Shown here: piece after piece, positions 1 to 8,398 of the stretch | Numbering within the stretch: the first letter of the stretch is position 1 | How the letters are laid out: the number at the start of each line of letters is the position of its first letter | Source: Planctomycetota bacterium | GTDB lineage: Bacteria; Planctomycetota; Phycisphaerae; Phycisphaerales; UBA1924 | Length of the DNA: 37,052 nucleotides | NCBI GenBank assembly: GCA_024280755.1 | Contig: JAJRPN010000017.1 | Span: 1-37,052 of the forward strand | Direction: 5' to 3' | The notes under the pieces: model-generated | Told to the model about the DNA's origin: nothing | Seen by the model: only the letters and a program-made list of their open reading frames with translations | Databases searched by the model: none | Position numbers and translations under genes: made by a program

Positions 1-51
1 CTCACGAAGCTTGTTGATGATCTGCTCTGCTGAATGCCGTTTCCTGGCCAT
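1..51 (-). CDS. IS3-family transposase OrfA, N-terminal 17 codons (partial)
   Basis: Reading from the ATG at 51 towards position 1 gives MARKRHSAEQIINKLRE. This is the usual N-terminus of OrfA, the helix-turn-helix protein of many IS3-family elements that is joined by frameshifting to the OrfB integrase. The gene leaves the window, so intactness is unknown. The sequence is the same as that at 36991-37041. It sits about 78 bp inside the IS end, a normal distance for this family. Confidence 0.8.
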   Translation of the reverse strand, partial: MARKRHSAEQIINKLRE

Positions 52-129
52 GATTGTCTGCCTTCCAAATACGCCCATTCTACGAGGATACTCGCATAAG
101 GAATGGACTAGTTATTGGGGGGCAGGTCA
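1..129 (-). mobile_element. IS3-family element, 5' end only (left copy)
   Basis: On the minus strand this starts TGACCTGCCCCCCAATAACT at position 129 and runs out of the window at position 1. It is identical over all 129 bp to 36913-37041 in inverted orientation. The match stops exactly at the TG dinucleotide, as expected for an IS3-family terminus. It contains the start of an orfA. No target duplication can be judged because the other end of the element is outside the window. Confidence 0.85.
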
Positions 130-169
130 GTTCACTGAACTCACGCCCGATGGTGGGATAAGTTGTGAT

Positions 170-1321
170 TCATGGGCAACCAGTGGAAAAATTTTGTAGG
201 AATGCGGATACATCGAAGAAATTCCATTCTCCATCTCCTGTGAAATCGGCAATAGGATCATTGTTTGAAAATAGTTGGAGAAAGAGTGATACATCGAAAA
301 AATTTAACAAACAATCTCCTGTTAAATCAGCATTGCATACAATCCGCTCAAAGCTGATGACATCAAACCGTCGGTTTGTAGATAATACAATAGATTTACC
401 CGCATCATATGTATAGTTGCGGTGATAACTTTGGCCGAGGGGTGATTCAATCATGCTTAGCGGTTTGGGGCTTGTTGGGTCACTAATATCAGTAATATAA
501 AAAGCGTTTCCAGTGGTTACAAACATTTCGTTTCCACGAACATCAACGCTAGAGGATTGGCTGGCATTGGGATCAAAGGTACCCAGTAGTGAGGGGTTTG
601 CTGGTTTGGAAATGTCATAGATGGAAATTCCAGAAGCAGATTCAGATCGTATATACGCCCTGTTTTGATCAATTTTCACAAAGGTGATTTGCTGGCCATT
701 CGCGGGGATGCTTCCGAGTAGTTGGGGAGAAGATGGGTCTGTGCAGTCGACGATTTGAAGTGAACTGAAATCTGCAACATAGGCAGTAGTTCCAGCAGTA
801 TCTATGCCATTTGCTTGGCCCGGCGTATTGTAAGAGCCAATAATAACAGGAGAAGACGGGTCGCTAATGTCGAATATTCGAAAGACAGAACTGCCAGCGA
901 GGTAGGCAGTGGGTCCTGAGATAGAAATTCCAGAGGAGAATCCTGGGGTGTCAATGTTTGTGACAAAGATTGGATTGACTGGGTCAGAGATATTAATGAC
1001 ATCTAAGCCAAGTAGGCCGACGGAAAGAAAGGCGTGGTTTTCAAAAATTGCAATGTCATTGGCGTTCCATGTTGTGTCGATTGAAGAAACAAAGATTGGA
1101 TTTGTAGCGTCGGCCATATCAATAATTGATAGGCCTGCTGCGCTGGCAACATACACCATGGTTCCATTTGCAGTTGCATTTAGCCCGCTGTTTGAAAGCT
1201 GATAGTTGCCGGTCAATTGTGTAATTGCGCATTCTTCGTTGTCTGCGGATGACAAACCGCTGAATATAGCAAGCGATGTCCATAATATTGTGATAGCGGC
1301 ATGTTGTCGATAAAACGGCAT
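170..1321 (-). CDS. Secreted LVIVD-repeat protein with C-terminal dockerin-like domain
   Basis: A predicted exported protein of 383 aa. I chose the ATG at 1321 because AGGAAAAC precedes it and it opens a signal peptide (MPFYRQHAAITILWTSLAIF...SSA); an upstream in-frame ATG at 1345 would add 8 residues. About six LVIVD-type beta-propeller repeats follow, each with a core like DISDPxxPxxxG (IINISDP, IFDISDP, IVDCTDP, IYDISKP, ITDISDP). The last ~55 residues hold two dockerin-like Ca-binding segments (ADLTGDCLLNFFD and ADFTGDGEWNFFD) and end in GCP, a tail common on secreted proteins of Phycisphaerales. Its role is unknown; surface display or binding is an inference. The IS copy ends 40 bp past its stop codon. 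Confidence 0.85.
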   Translation of the reverse strand: MPFYRQHAAITILWTSLAIFSGLSSADNEECAITQLTGNYQLSNSGLNATANGTMVYVASAAGLSIIDMADATNPIFVSSIDTTWNANDIAIFENHAFLSVGLLGLDVINISDPVNPIFVTNIDTPGFSSGISISGPTAYLAGSSVFRIFDISDPSSPVIIGSYNTPGQANGIDTAGTTAYVADFSSLQIVDCTDPSSPQLLGSIPANGQQITFVKIDQNRAYIRSESASGISIYDISKPANPSLLGTFDPNASQSSSVDVRGNEMFVTTGNAFYITDISDPTSPKPLSMIESPLGQSYHRNYTYDAGKSIVLSTNRRFDVISFERIVCNADLTGDCLLNFFDVSLFLQLFSNNDPIADFTGDGEWNFFDVSAFLQNFSTGCP

Positions 1322-1453
1322 TGTTGTTTTCCTGTTTTCATACACCCTGCTAAATCAGGTTTGTGTAGTATATGAGTCTTTGACAGATCAAAGACTATCC
1401 AGTGATTGTACTTGAAACCGAGTGCGATTACAAGGGTGTTTTTTGATAATCGC

Positions 1454-1539
1454 CGGGTGCCATGCTGGTGGCGTCTTCGGCACCTGCATGTCTTGTGATT
1501 GTTCGATCCTGCACATGCTGCGCATGAGCAGGGCACCCG
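1454..1539. repeat. REP/MITE-like element, copy 1 (86 bp, terminal inverted repeats)
   Basis: The element begins CGGGTGCC (1454-1461) and ends GGCACCCG (1532-1539), perfect 8-bp inverted termini. Its interior contains CATGCTGCGCATG. The second half (from about 1486) is nearly the same as 3750-3798, with a few substitutions, and the ccatgct start is shared too; copy 2 lacks about 15 bp in between. No transposase ORF is present. It is a non-autonomous dispersed repeat. Confidence 0.7.
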
Positions 1540-1548
1540 CTCTCTTTT

Positions 1549-1714
1549 CGCCTCCCCCGGGCTTCCGGGGGAGCACCCATAGGGCGGTTGTGGCTGCGCA
1601 GCAGACGGAGGGGGTCTTGGGGGTTGTGTTGTTGGGAAAGAGCATGAGAAAACGAAGCAAGACCCCCTCCGCCTCACTTCGTTCGGCATCTTCCCCGGAA
1701 GCCCGGGGGAGGCG
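1549..1714. repeat. Large nested hairpin (imperfect palindrome of 166 bp)
   Basis: The outer arms 1549-1573 and 1690-1714 pair at 24 of 25 positions; each arm is itself rich in CCCCGG/CCGGGG. Inner arms 1606-1619 and 1658-1671 pair perfectly over 14 bp (cggagggggtcttg against caagaccccctccg). The two stems are nested, so the whole segment could fold into one long two-part hairpin or cruciform. ORFs across it look like shadows. The 1322-1854 gap otherwise holds the REP element above and, at 1834-1842, another GGGCACCCG motif. Confidence 0.8.
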
Positions 1715-1854
1715 AGTTTGCAGGAATCGCGAGTCGTCAGACGGCCATTGATGGTGCTCACTTCTTCGGGCGGGAAGACCAGTGGAGGTGGGCGATTTTG
1801 AGTTGGTGGTTTTCGTGGGTTAGCAGGTAGTCAGGGCACCCGGCATTCTACAAA

Positions 1855-2430
1855 TCATTCCTTCTCAATCGGGCGAATTGTCAAGGTAATACCGATCTGC
1901 TCGGTCCCCTTTCTCCACGGTTCAGCTTTGTTCACGATCGAATAAATATCGTTGATTAGCGAGTTCACCTCCCGCAACTCGGAACTGGTTAACCATGTGA
2001 CCCCATTGATCATGTACAAATTTCTTTGAGTACCACGAAACCGAGCCTGAGGACTCATGTACCCGTTCAGAAATTCGTCCTCACTGTTCCGGCATTGTGC
2101 CCGGAGCACCACGGCCACCGCATCCATAAGCTCAGGATGATCGACTCTCTTTGGGAGCGATAACTCATGAGCGATCGGCACATAGACATCTGCCTTGGCT
2201 GACCCTTCATTAGCAGTGCCCTCGATGCGAACCAAATCACACTCAACAAGCAACGACATGTGTCGATACAAAGAAACCGGCGATTTGTTCAAGTGTTCAG
2301 AAACTTCCCGAATCGTCCCGCCACCGATCCGCGCAAGCTCAAAGAAAAGATCAAATCGTATCGTTGACGCAAGAACCTTGAGTTGATCACGGCGTGTCAC
2401 AGAATATTTTTTTCGAATCTTGGCAGCCAT
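1855..2430 (-). CDS. Winged-helix (ArsR-like) transcriptional regulator
   Basis: A protein of 191 aa from the ATG at 2430, which has GAGGA 10 bp upstream; an in-frame start at 2481 would add 17 residues without a clear ribosome site. Residues ~15-80 read as an HTH of ArsR/MarR type: LKVLASTIRFDLFFELAR, then TIREVSEHLNKSPVSLYRHM as helix-turn-helix, then LVECDLVRIEG as the wing. The C-terminal ~100 residues match no ligand domain I recognise and contain no obvious metal-binding Cys cluster. Such proteins are usually local repressors, but its targets are not evident. It stands alone between a repeat block and a convergently unrelated secreted-protein gene. Confidence 0.7.
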   Translation of the reverse strand: MAAKIRKKYSVTRRDQLKVLASTIRFDLFFELARIGGGTIREVSEHLNKSPVSLYRHMSLLVECDLVRIEGTANEGSAKADVYVPIAHELSLPKRVDHPELMDAVAVVLRAQCRNSEDEFLNGYMSPQARFRGTQRNLYMINGVTWLTSSELREVNSLINDIYSIVNKAEPWRKGTEQIGITLTIRPIEKE

Positions 2431-2610
2431 GTTTGTCTGGTTCCTCAAATTATAAATCAACCAATACAAGGTTCGAAGCACTCAAAGAACACGCCCTTAT
2501 TGTACCCGAAACCATCAGGCATGATCAGATTCCATGCTAGGCATAGCAACCCATACCAATCCATCACTCAAGGCTTAGGCGGCTCCTAAAAAACAAATAT
2601 CAAACATCTC

Positions 2611-2649
2611 AAAGAAAGAAAAGAGAGCCGCATCCATGACGCGGCTCTC
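2611..2649 (-). terminator. Rho-independent terminator after the PEP-CTERM-type gene
   Basis: On the minus strand GAGAGCCGC and GCGGCTCTC (2641-2649 and 2623-2631) form a 9-bp stem with a 9-nt loop, followed by TTTTCTTTCTTT. It lies 38 bp past the stop at 2688. Confidence 0.85.
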
Positions 2650-2687
2650 AAATGAGAGAATCCTAATGGGGGAAGCGATATCGATAA

Positions 2688-3413
2688 TCAACGACGCCGG
2701 CGGGTTGCCAGAAGCCCAGATACAGCAAACATGGCCATCGCACCCGGTGCAGGAACGATATAGGTATAAGTCGCTTCGACAGAGATATTTGCAAAGCTCG
2801 AGAGTTCAAACTCCATATCTTCGCCAAACACTCCAAGAGCGAAAGTCGCCCAATCCACAATATCAAAGTCCAAAGTCCCATCGCCGATAAACTGTGCGAA
2901 CTCCGCATCCGCGTCAGAGTAGGTGTTTGCAAAGTCAAGTTGTGTGCCAAATGTCTCAAGGCTTGATTCGCCAAATCCAAGATTGACAACGCCGGTATTA
3001 AAATGACCGGTAAAAGTACCAGCCCCAGGCCCATTGGGGCTACCAGCCGTAGGCGCAGTCACCCAGTCCAAAGAGAGCAAGTTGCCATCAGTACCGCCAA
3101 AGCCATTGACATCGAAGGCGTAATCAATATAGAAAACCACATAGCCGCCAGAAGCAGCATTATTGGTAAAGTTAATCGTCCCGTCGTGCCCAGCACTGAG
3201 CGAAAACTCAACACCGGTGAGGGTTCCAAGAGCAGAATCAAACTGCGCCAACTTTGCGGTATGTGTCTGTCCGTCCGGGCTTGGCCCAAAAGGCGAACTT
3301 CCGGCAAGCCCCGAAGCATTTGCAGACACAGTCTGAGTTTCAACAATGCCTGCGAACGCGGTAGAAGTTACGGCGGCACAAAGAACTCCCATTATTTTGA
3401 TCTTGTTGTTCAT
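2688..3413 (-). CDS. Secreted protein with PEP-CTERM-like sorting tail
   Basis: A protein of 241 aa with AAGGAG 8 bp before the ATG. Residues 1-21 are a signal peptide (MNNKIKIMGVLCAAVTSTAFA). The body is rich in Gly, Asn, Asp and aromatic residues and appears beta-rich, like choice-of-anchor proteins. The C-terminus is PAPGAMAMFAVSGLLATRRRR: a short Pro-rich motif, a hydrophobic stretch and an Arg cluster, the architecture of PEP-CTERM sorting signals in its planctomycete variant. In such proteins the tail is recognised by an exosortase and removed; no exosortase is in this window. The function of the body is unknown. It appears monocistronic, with its own terminator. Confidence 0.8.
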   Translation of the reverse strand: MNNKIKIMGVLCAAVTSTAFAGIVETQTVSANASGLAGSSPFGPSPDGQTHTAKLAQFDSALGTLTGVEFSLSAGHDGTINFTNNAASGGYVVFYIDYAFDVNGFGGTDGNLLSLDWVTAPTAGSPNGPGAGTFTGHFNTGVVNLGFGESSLETFGTQLDFANTYSDADAEFAQFIGDGTLDFDIVDWATFALGVFGEDMEFELSSFANISVEATYTYIVPAPGAMAMFAVSGLLATRRRR

Positions 3414-3825
3414 CTCAAATTCTCCTTGTTGCTCACTAGAAAACTTCTCTCTAGCAAGTCTCTCTTTTCCAGAACACGAGATGGCTCAAATTGATGCCAA
3501 AAAAACTCCATTCTGCAAGGCCAGCATACCTGAAGCGCACCGATACGCAAGGCGTCTTTTGAGCATTTTCACAAAATATGTCATTTTGCAAACATGAATT
3601 GCTGGCAAAAACCGCCTAAACCTCGTTTATTTACAATAAAGGCCTATTCGCAAGCAAGACCCCATGCCACGCCCAGCAATCGAGAGGCCAGAATCACCCC
3701 GGATAGCATCACCAATCAAAGGACTGTTTGGTTCCATGCTCGTTGCATGCCTTGTGATTATTTGATCTTGCACATGCTGCGCATGAGCAGGGCACCCGTT
3801 AGGTTTCAGGTTGTCTGCGTACAGT
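3414..3825. other. Intergenic region, 412 bp
   Basis: This holds the leader of the minus-strand PEP-CTERM-type gene (next to 3414) and the second REP/MITE-like copy (3734-3798). Short ORFs occur on both strands but none has a recognisable product or a convincing ribosome site. I see no terminator here for the FkbM gene that ends at 3826. Confidence 0.5.
3734..3798. repeat. REP/MITE-like element, copy 2 (shorter, degenerate left end)
   Basis: The stretch from gcatgccttgtgatt to gggcacccg matches 1487-1539 with only a few mismatches, including the palindromic CATGCTGCGCATG core. Relative to copy 1 it lacks about 15 bp near the left end, and its left terminal repeat is degraded (GGTTCC in place of GGGTGCC). 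Confidence 0.7.
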
Positions 3826-4650
3826 TTATTTGTCGATTCTGTAGAGATCGAGTGTTTTTTCTTGGCACTTGGGAGATATGAAGATGGCATCGCCAAAGAG
3901 GATTTGGCCGCCGGCGGATCGGTGTATGTCATAGATGTCGAGAAGTGAGTAGTTGAGATTTCGCATGGCAGACCAGAGTTGATCAAACTGAGCAGAGCCT
4001 TCGTAGAGCGGGACGAACTGGATTTCGCAGTAGACGATATCGATTCGGTTTTCTTTGAAGAGTGTGCTGGCGCCGGCTACGGCTTTGAGTTCTGCGCCTT
4101 GGATATCGAGTTTGAGGATGTTGATATGCTCGATTGCGTTTTGGGCGCAGTAGGTATCGAGGGTGGTGGTGTCGATTGTGATTTCGTCTTTGAGTTGTGT
4201 TTGGTCCTGATAGTATCGTTGTGAATCATTCGGTTGAGGCAACAACGAGTTGGTTGCATGTGCTTTATTGACATAAAAGGTCGCTTGATCGACATGCTCG
4301 GAGACAGCCTTGGGAACGATTTGGATTTTTGAATCTTGTGAGAATCTAGATTTGAGGACTTCGATCATCTCTGGGAATGGTTCAAAGCAATGAATAGAAG
4401 CATCTTTGAATAGTTTTCGGTAGTCAAAAACGGTGTCGCCTTTGTTTGCGCCAACATCGAATATGACGGGGGACTCGAGCCCGAGCTGTTTGATCAATTG
4501 GGTTTGGGTCTGGTATGGATCAGAGGGTAGGTAGTCTGGGGTGATCGACGAGTTGGTGGTAGATGCTTTTCCTGGCTTGCGGATGCGTTCGAGTTTGTAG
4601 CCAAATGCTCCGACAAGTGCAGCGATAATATCTTTTGATCGTAGTTTCAT
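3826..4650 (-). CDS. FkbM-family SAM-dependent methyltransferase
   Basis: A protein of 274 aa. Residues 62-72 (VIFDVGANKGD) are the SAM-binding motif I; CFEPFP follows as motif II, and NILKLDIQGAELKAVAG in the second half is the FkbM-family signature. FkbM enzymes O-methylate sugars or polyketide hydroxyls, often in surface polysaccharide synthesis. The substrate cannot be read from this sequence; the glycosyltransferase and HldE-like genes lie 9-12 kb away and are not an obvious partner set. No strong ribosome site is visible before the ATG. The gene is on its own, with a 219-bp gap to the divergent peptidase gene. Confidence 0.85.
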   Translation of the reverse strand: MKLRSKDIIAALVGAFGYKLERIRKPGKASTTNSSITPDYLPSDPYQTQTQLIKQLGLESPVIFDVGANKGDTVFDYRKLFKDASIHCFEPFPEMIEVLKSRFSQDSKIQIVPKAVSEHVDQATFYVNKAHATNSLLPQPNDSQRYYQDQTQLKDEITIDTTTLDTYCAQNAIEHINILKLDIQGAELKAVAGASTLFKENRIDIVYCEIQFVPLYEGSAQFDQLWSAMRNLNYSLLDIYDIHRSAGGQILFGDAIFISPKCQEKTLDLYRIDK

Positions 4651-4869
4651 GAAGGTATGTTATGGCTGAACTGCCAGATTGCTGCGGGGTGTGGATGTTT
4701 TCTTTATCGATTGAAGATCGGGTTGAGTTCAAGGGAGGGGAGTTCAGATATGCAGCGAATTCGCCACTTCTGCTGCATCATGAGGGCGTCGAACTGGTAA
4801 CATGGTGTACACTGGCAATCTGTGTGCTGAGACGAGCGTGTTGGCACACATTATTCGGAGAAATACACA

Positions 4870-7050
4870 ATGAGAATGCTTTCGACACTATTTGTACTTG
4901 CAGGGGTTGCAGGCAATTTGATAGGGGGACAGCCGGAGACTGAGGCTCGGGCGGTGACGGAGACTATTCATGGGGAGTCGGTGACGGATAACTATCGCTG
5001 GCTTGAAGGGGATAACTCGGACCCGGCGAACATGGGGCTGGTCAACGAGGAGGTCGGGGCGTGGACTGATTCGCAGAATGCGTATACGCGTTCGATTCTT
5101 GACAATCTGCCAGGGCGCAAGGTGCTTGAAGAGCGATTGCGGGAGTTGATGGAGGTGCCTGGGATTGGGTCGCCGAGTGTGTATGGGAATCGGTATTTTT
5201 ATTCGAAGCGTGAGGGTGCGCAGCCTCAAGCGGTGCGGTATGTGCGCGACGGGATTGATGGCGATGATCGGGTGCTGCTCGATCCGCAGGCGATTGATCC
5301 GACGGGTTTAACGACCGTGTCGTGGACGGCCCCGAACAAAGATGGTTCGCTGATGGCGTTCGGGATGTATGCTTCGGGTGATGAAAACTCGACGCTGTAC
5401 TTGATGGATGTTGAATCTGGTGAGTGGTTGGCCGATGTGATTCCGGGGAAAGTTCGGCTTTCACAGTGGTTGCCGGACAACTCTGGGTTCTTTTATTCGG
5501 CGCTCGAAGACATCGACGATGCGTATTCGGGCATTATGAAGCTGCACAAGATCGGGACGCACCATCGTGAAGATGTCGTGTTGTTTCGTCAGCATGATAT
5601 TGAGTTTTTCTATGGCGATCTGAACAAGACGGCGGAGGAACTCGAAGCGTTGAAGACAACCTGGGGCCCGTTCGGGATGCCATCGGAAGATGGGCGCTGG
5701 ATGGTCGTTGGGTATTGGACCGGGACGGCCGGGGTTGATATGTGGGTTGCTGATCTGGATCAGTGGTTCCGAACTGGTGAGTTGAACATCAAGCCGATGG
5801 CGATCGGGAAGATGGGGCGAATGGGCGGGGCGCACTTTGATGGCGATCGCTTGATTATACAGCACTCGTTTGATGCTCCCAATGGTACGGTGTCGTCGAT
5901 TGATCTGACGAACCCGGGCTTTGAGAACTGGGACACGGTTGTTGCCACGAGTGATGATTTGGTTATTGCGGGGACATCCTTTGCACGCGGGATTATTGCG
6001 GTTGATTATCTGGAGAATGCGAAGACACGGATCGCGTTGTTTGATTATGCGGGTGGGTCGCTTGGAGACTTGAAACTGCCGGGTATTGGTTCGGGCAGGT
6101 TGTCGGTTTCGGACGATCGGACGACGGCGTTCTTGAGTTTTTCGAGCTACAACATGCCTCGGAGTATTTATCATGTTGACTTGGCGACGGGCAAGCAGGA
6201 ACTCTGGGCACGCCCCAATGTTCCTGTCGATCCATCGCAGATCGTGGTGTCGCAGGTGTGGTACGATTCGAAGGACGGCACGCCGATCTCGATGTTCTTG
6301 ATCCACAAGAAGGGGATCGCGCTCGATGGGAAGAACCCGACGATTTTGTATGGGTATGGCGGGTTTGATGTTTCGATGACGCCATATTTTTCATCGACGA
6401 TGTTCCCTTGGTACGAAAACGGCGGCGTGTACGCGGTCGCCAACCTGCGTGGTGGTGGCGAGTACGGCAACGCTTGGCACGAAGGCGGGATGCTTGAGCA
6501 TAAGCAGAATGTGTTTGATGACTTTATCGCAGCCGGCGAATGGCTTGTGGCTAATGGATACACGAACCCCGATCAACTCGGGATTGCGGGTGGGTCGAAT
6601 GGCGGGTTGTTGACTGGTGCGGTGGTTGTGCAACGGCCAGATTTGTTTAGTGCGGTGATCTCGGCGGTGCCTTTGTTGGATATGGTGCGGTATCAGAACT
6701 TTCTGATGGCGCGGTACTGGGTACCTGAATACGGAACGGCGGAGGATGCGAGTCAGTATGAGTTTATTAAGAAGTATTCGCCGTACCAGAATGTGAAGCC
6801 GGGCGTGAAATATCCTGCGACGCTGTTTACCGCTGGTGAGAACGATACGCGTGTGCATCCGTTGCATGCCCGCAAGATGGCTGCGATTATGCAGGCGTCT
6901 TCAGGATCGGACTTGGAAGCTGAGCCGATCTTGTTGTGGGTCGATCGTGATGCTGGTCATGGCGGCGGCAAGCCTTTGCACTTGCGGATTCGTGATGTTG
7001 CGGATCAGCGGATGTTTATGATGTGGCAACTCGGGATGTTTGACGAGTAA
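4870..7050 (+). CDS. Prolyl oligopeptidase family serine peptidase (S9A)
   Basis: A protein of 726 aa, the usual length for prolyl oligopeptidases. GGAG lies 9 bp before the ATG. The N-terminus (MRMLSTLFVLAGVAGNLIGG) is hydrophobic and may be a signal peptide, suggesting a periplasmic enzyme. YRWLEG at ~41 opens the family-specific N-terminal part; a seven-bladed propeller occupies ~80-440. The alpha/beta-hydrolase domain follows, with YGYGGF near 500, the nucleophile in GGSNGG (Ser576), Asp659 in GENDTRV and His697 in DAGHGGG, so the catalytic triad is complete. It should cleave short peptides after proline. It is followed by a good terminator, so it is probably a single-gene unit. Confidence 0.93.
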   Translation: MRMLSTLFVLAGVAGNLIGGQPETEARAVTETIHGESVTDNYRWLEGDNSDPANMGLVNEEVGAWTDSQNAYTRSILDNLPGRKVLEERLRELMEVPGIGSPSVYGNRYFYSKREGAQPQAVRYVRDGIDGDDRVLLDPQAIDPTGLTTVSWTAPNKDGSLMAFGMYASGDENSTLYLMDVESGEWLADVIPGKVRLSQWLPDNSGFFYSALEDIDDAYSGIMKLHKIGTHHREDVVLFRQHDIEFFYGDLNKTAEELEALKTTWGPFGMPSEDGRWMVVGYWTGTAGVDMWVADLDQWFRTGELNIKPMAIGKMGRMGGAHFDGDRLIIQHSFDAPNGTVSSIDLTNPGFENWDTVVATSDDLVIAGTSFARGIIAVDYLENAKTRIALFDYAGGSLGDLKLPGIGSGRLSVSDDRTTAFLSFSSYNMPRSIYHVDLATGKQELWARPNVPVDPSQIVVSQVWYDSKDGTPISMFLIHKKGIALDGKNPTILYGYGGFDVSMTPYFSSTMFPWYENGGVYAVANLRGGGEYGNAWHEGGMLEHKQNVFDDFIAAGEWLVANGYTNPDQLGIAGGSNGGLLTGAVVVQRPDLFSAVISAVPLLDMVRYQNFLMARYWVPEYGTAEDASQYEFIKKYSPYQNVKPGVKYPATLFTAGENDTRVHPLHARKMAAIMQASSGSDLEAEPILLWVDRDAGHGGGKPLHLRIRDVADQRMFMMWQLGMFDE

Positions 7051-7072
7051 GCTAAGAAATGAAACACTTGAG

Positions 7073-7100
7073 CGGGCATCCTTTGGGGTGCCCGTTTTTT
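7073..7100 (+). terminator. Rho-independent terminator after the prolyl oligopeptidase gene
   Basis: CGGGCA (7073-7078) pairs with TGCCCG (7089-7094), followed by six T residues at 7095-7100. It lies 22 bp past the stop codon and upstream of the start I prefer for the next gene (7127). Confidence 0.88.
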
Positions 7101-7126
7101 ATGGATCGTTGACCTATTCTTGTACC

Positions 7127-8392
7127 ATGGAACGAGCGGATGTCGTGATTGTTGGGGCGGGGGCTGCGGGGTTGATGACCGCGATTTGGACGGCGAGGTC
7201 GTGCGCACAAAGTGGGACATCTGCAAGGATTGTGCTTGTTGATGGCGCGAAGAAAATCGGCGCGAAGATTCTTGTTGCGGGTGGCGGGCGTTGCAATGTG
7301 ACGCATGAGAAGGTGCTGCCTAGGGATTACGCGGGTGCGTCGCGCAATACGATTAAGAAGGTTTTGAAGGCTTGGTCGGCGAGTGACACGATTGAGTTCT
7401 TTGCCGATCTTGGGGTCGAACTTAAAGAAGAAGATACGGGCAAGATGTTTCCGGTGACGGATTCGTCGAAGACGGTGCTTAATGCGCTACTCAATGAGTG
7501 TAATCGGTTGGGCGTGGAGATTGTGTATCCTTGGCGGGTGAAGTCGATCGAGAAAACCGATGACGGATTTGTGGTACGCTCGGATGAAGACGAGATCGTG
7601 ACCGACCGAGTCGTGATGGCGACGGGTGGATTGGCATTACCCAAGACGGGTTCCGATGGTACTGGGTATGGGTTTGTGAAAGCGTTGGGGCATCGTGTGA
7701 CTGAGCGGGTGTTGCCTGCGTTGGTGCCGATTGTAACGAGTTCGGAGTCGGCTTGGATTACGGAGTTGTCGGGGATCGCGGCGCGGGTTTCGGTTGAGGT
7801 GCACTCGGGCAGTGGCAAGCGGCTAGTGAGTTTTACGAATGATTTGTTGTGTACACACTTTGGATTGTCTGGGCCGGGGGCTTTGGATGTGAGCCGATGG
7901 TACTTTGATTCGAAGTTGGATGATCCAAAGGCGAAGTTGGTGATCAACTGGCTTGGCGATGGTTCGTTTGATGAACTTGATGCGGAGTTACTGAAGATTG
8001 GCAAGCAGTCGGTCGGTGTGTATTTGCGGGGGTTGATCCCGGACCGACTTGGGAAGATGCTTTGTAAGCGATGTGGGATTGAGCCGACATCGCCGGGGCA
8101 TGCGATCACGCGAGAGCAGCGGCGGGCATTGGTTCATTTGTTGGTTGCATGCGAAGTTGTGATCGCGGGGAATCGCGGATTCACCTTCGCCGAGGTGACG
8201 GCGGGGGGCGTGCCGTTGGATGAGATTCAGGTTTCGACAATGCAGAGCCGGGTGTGTGATGGGCTTTGGATTGTGGGCGAGATTCTCGATGTTGATGGTC
8301 GGATCGGCGGATTTAATTTTCAATGGGCGTGGGCGAATGGTCATATCGCGGGGCGATCGGTCGCTGAATCGATTTGTGCGGTGAAGTCTTAG
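7127..8392 (+). CDS. NAD(P)/FAD-dependent oxidoreductase, HI0933/BaiN family
   Basis: A flavoprotein of 421 aa. I place the start at the ATG at 7127, which opens directly onto the dinucleotide-binding motif (VVIVGAGAAGLMTAI); an upstream in-frame ATG at 7040 overlaps the previous gene and its terminator. Family marks include GAKILVAGGGRCNVTHEKV near 45-60, MATGGLALPKTGSDGTGY near 165-185, and the C-terminal FAD-contacting WIVGEILDVDGRIGGFNFQ followed by WAWANGHIAG. Length is normal for the family. BaiN-like members include a reported bile-acid reductase, but most have no known substrate and I would not assign one. It ends 6 bp from the convergent cysteine desulfurase stop. Confidence 0.88.
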   Translation: MERADVVIVGAGAAGLMTAIWTARSCAQSGTSARIVLVDGAKKIGAKILVAGGGRCNVTHEKVLPRDYAGASRNTIKKVLKAWSASDTIEFFADLGVELKEEDTGKMFPVTDSSKTVLNALLNECNRLGVEIVYPWRVKSIEKTDDGFVVRSDEDEIVTDRVVMATGGLALPKTGSDGTGYGFVKALGHRVTERVLPALVPIVTSSESAWITELSGIAARVSVEVHSGSGKRLVSFTNDLLCTHFGLSGPGALDVSRWYFDSKLDDPKAKLVINWLGDGSFDELDAELLKIGKQSVGVYLRGLIPDRLGKMLCKRCGIEPTSPGHAITREQRRALVHLLVACEVVIAGNRGFTFAEVTAGGVPLDEIQVSTMQSRVCDGLWIVGEILDVDGRIGGFNFQWAWANGHIAGRSVAESICAVKS

Positions 8393-8398
8393 GCAGAT

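Noticed and set aside
1213..1761. Open frames on both strands across the repeat block
   Set aside because: They exist because of GC-rich repeats; no ribosome sites or family similarity.
5461..6306. Long minus-strand open frame inside the prolyl oligopeptidase gene
   Set aside because: Arg/His/Pro-rich translation without family features; shadow of the real gene at 4870-7050.
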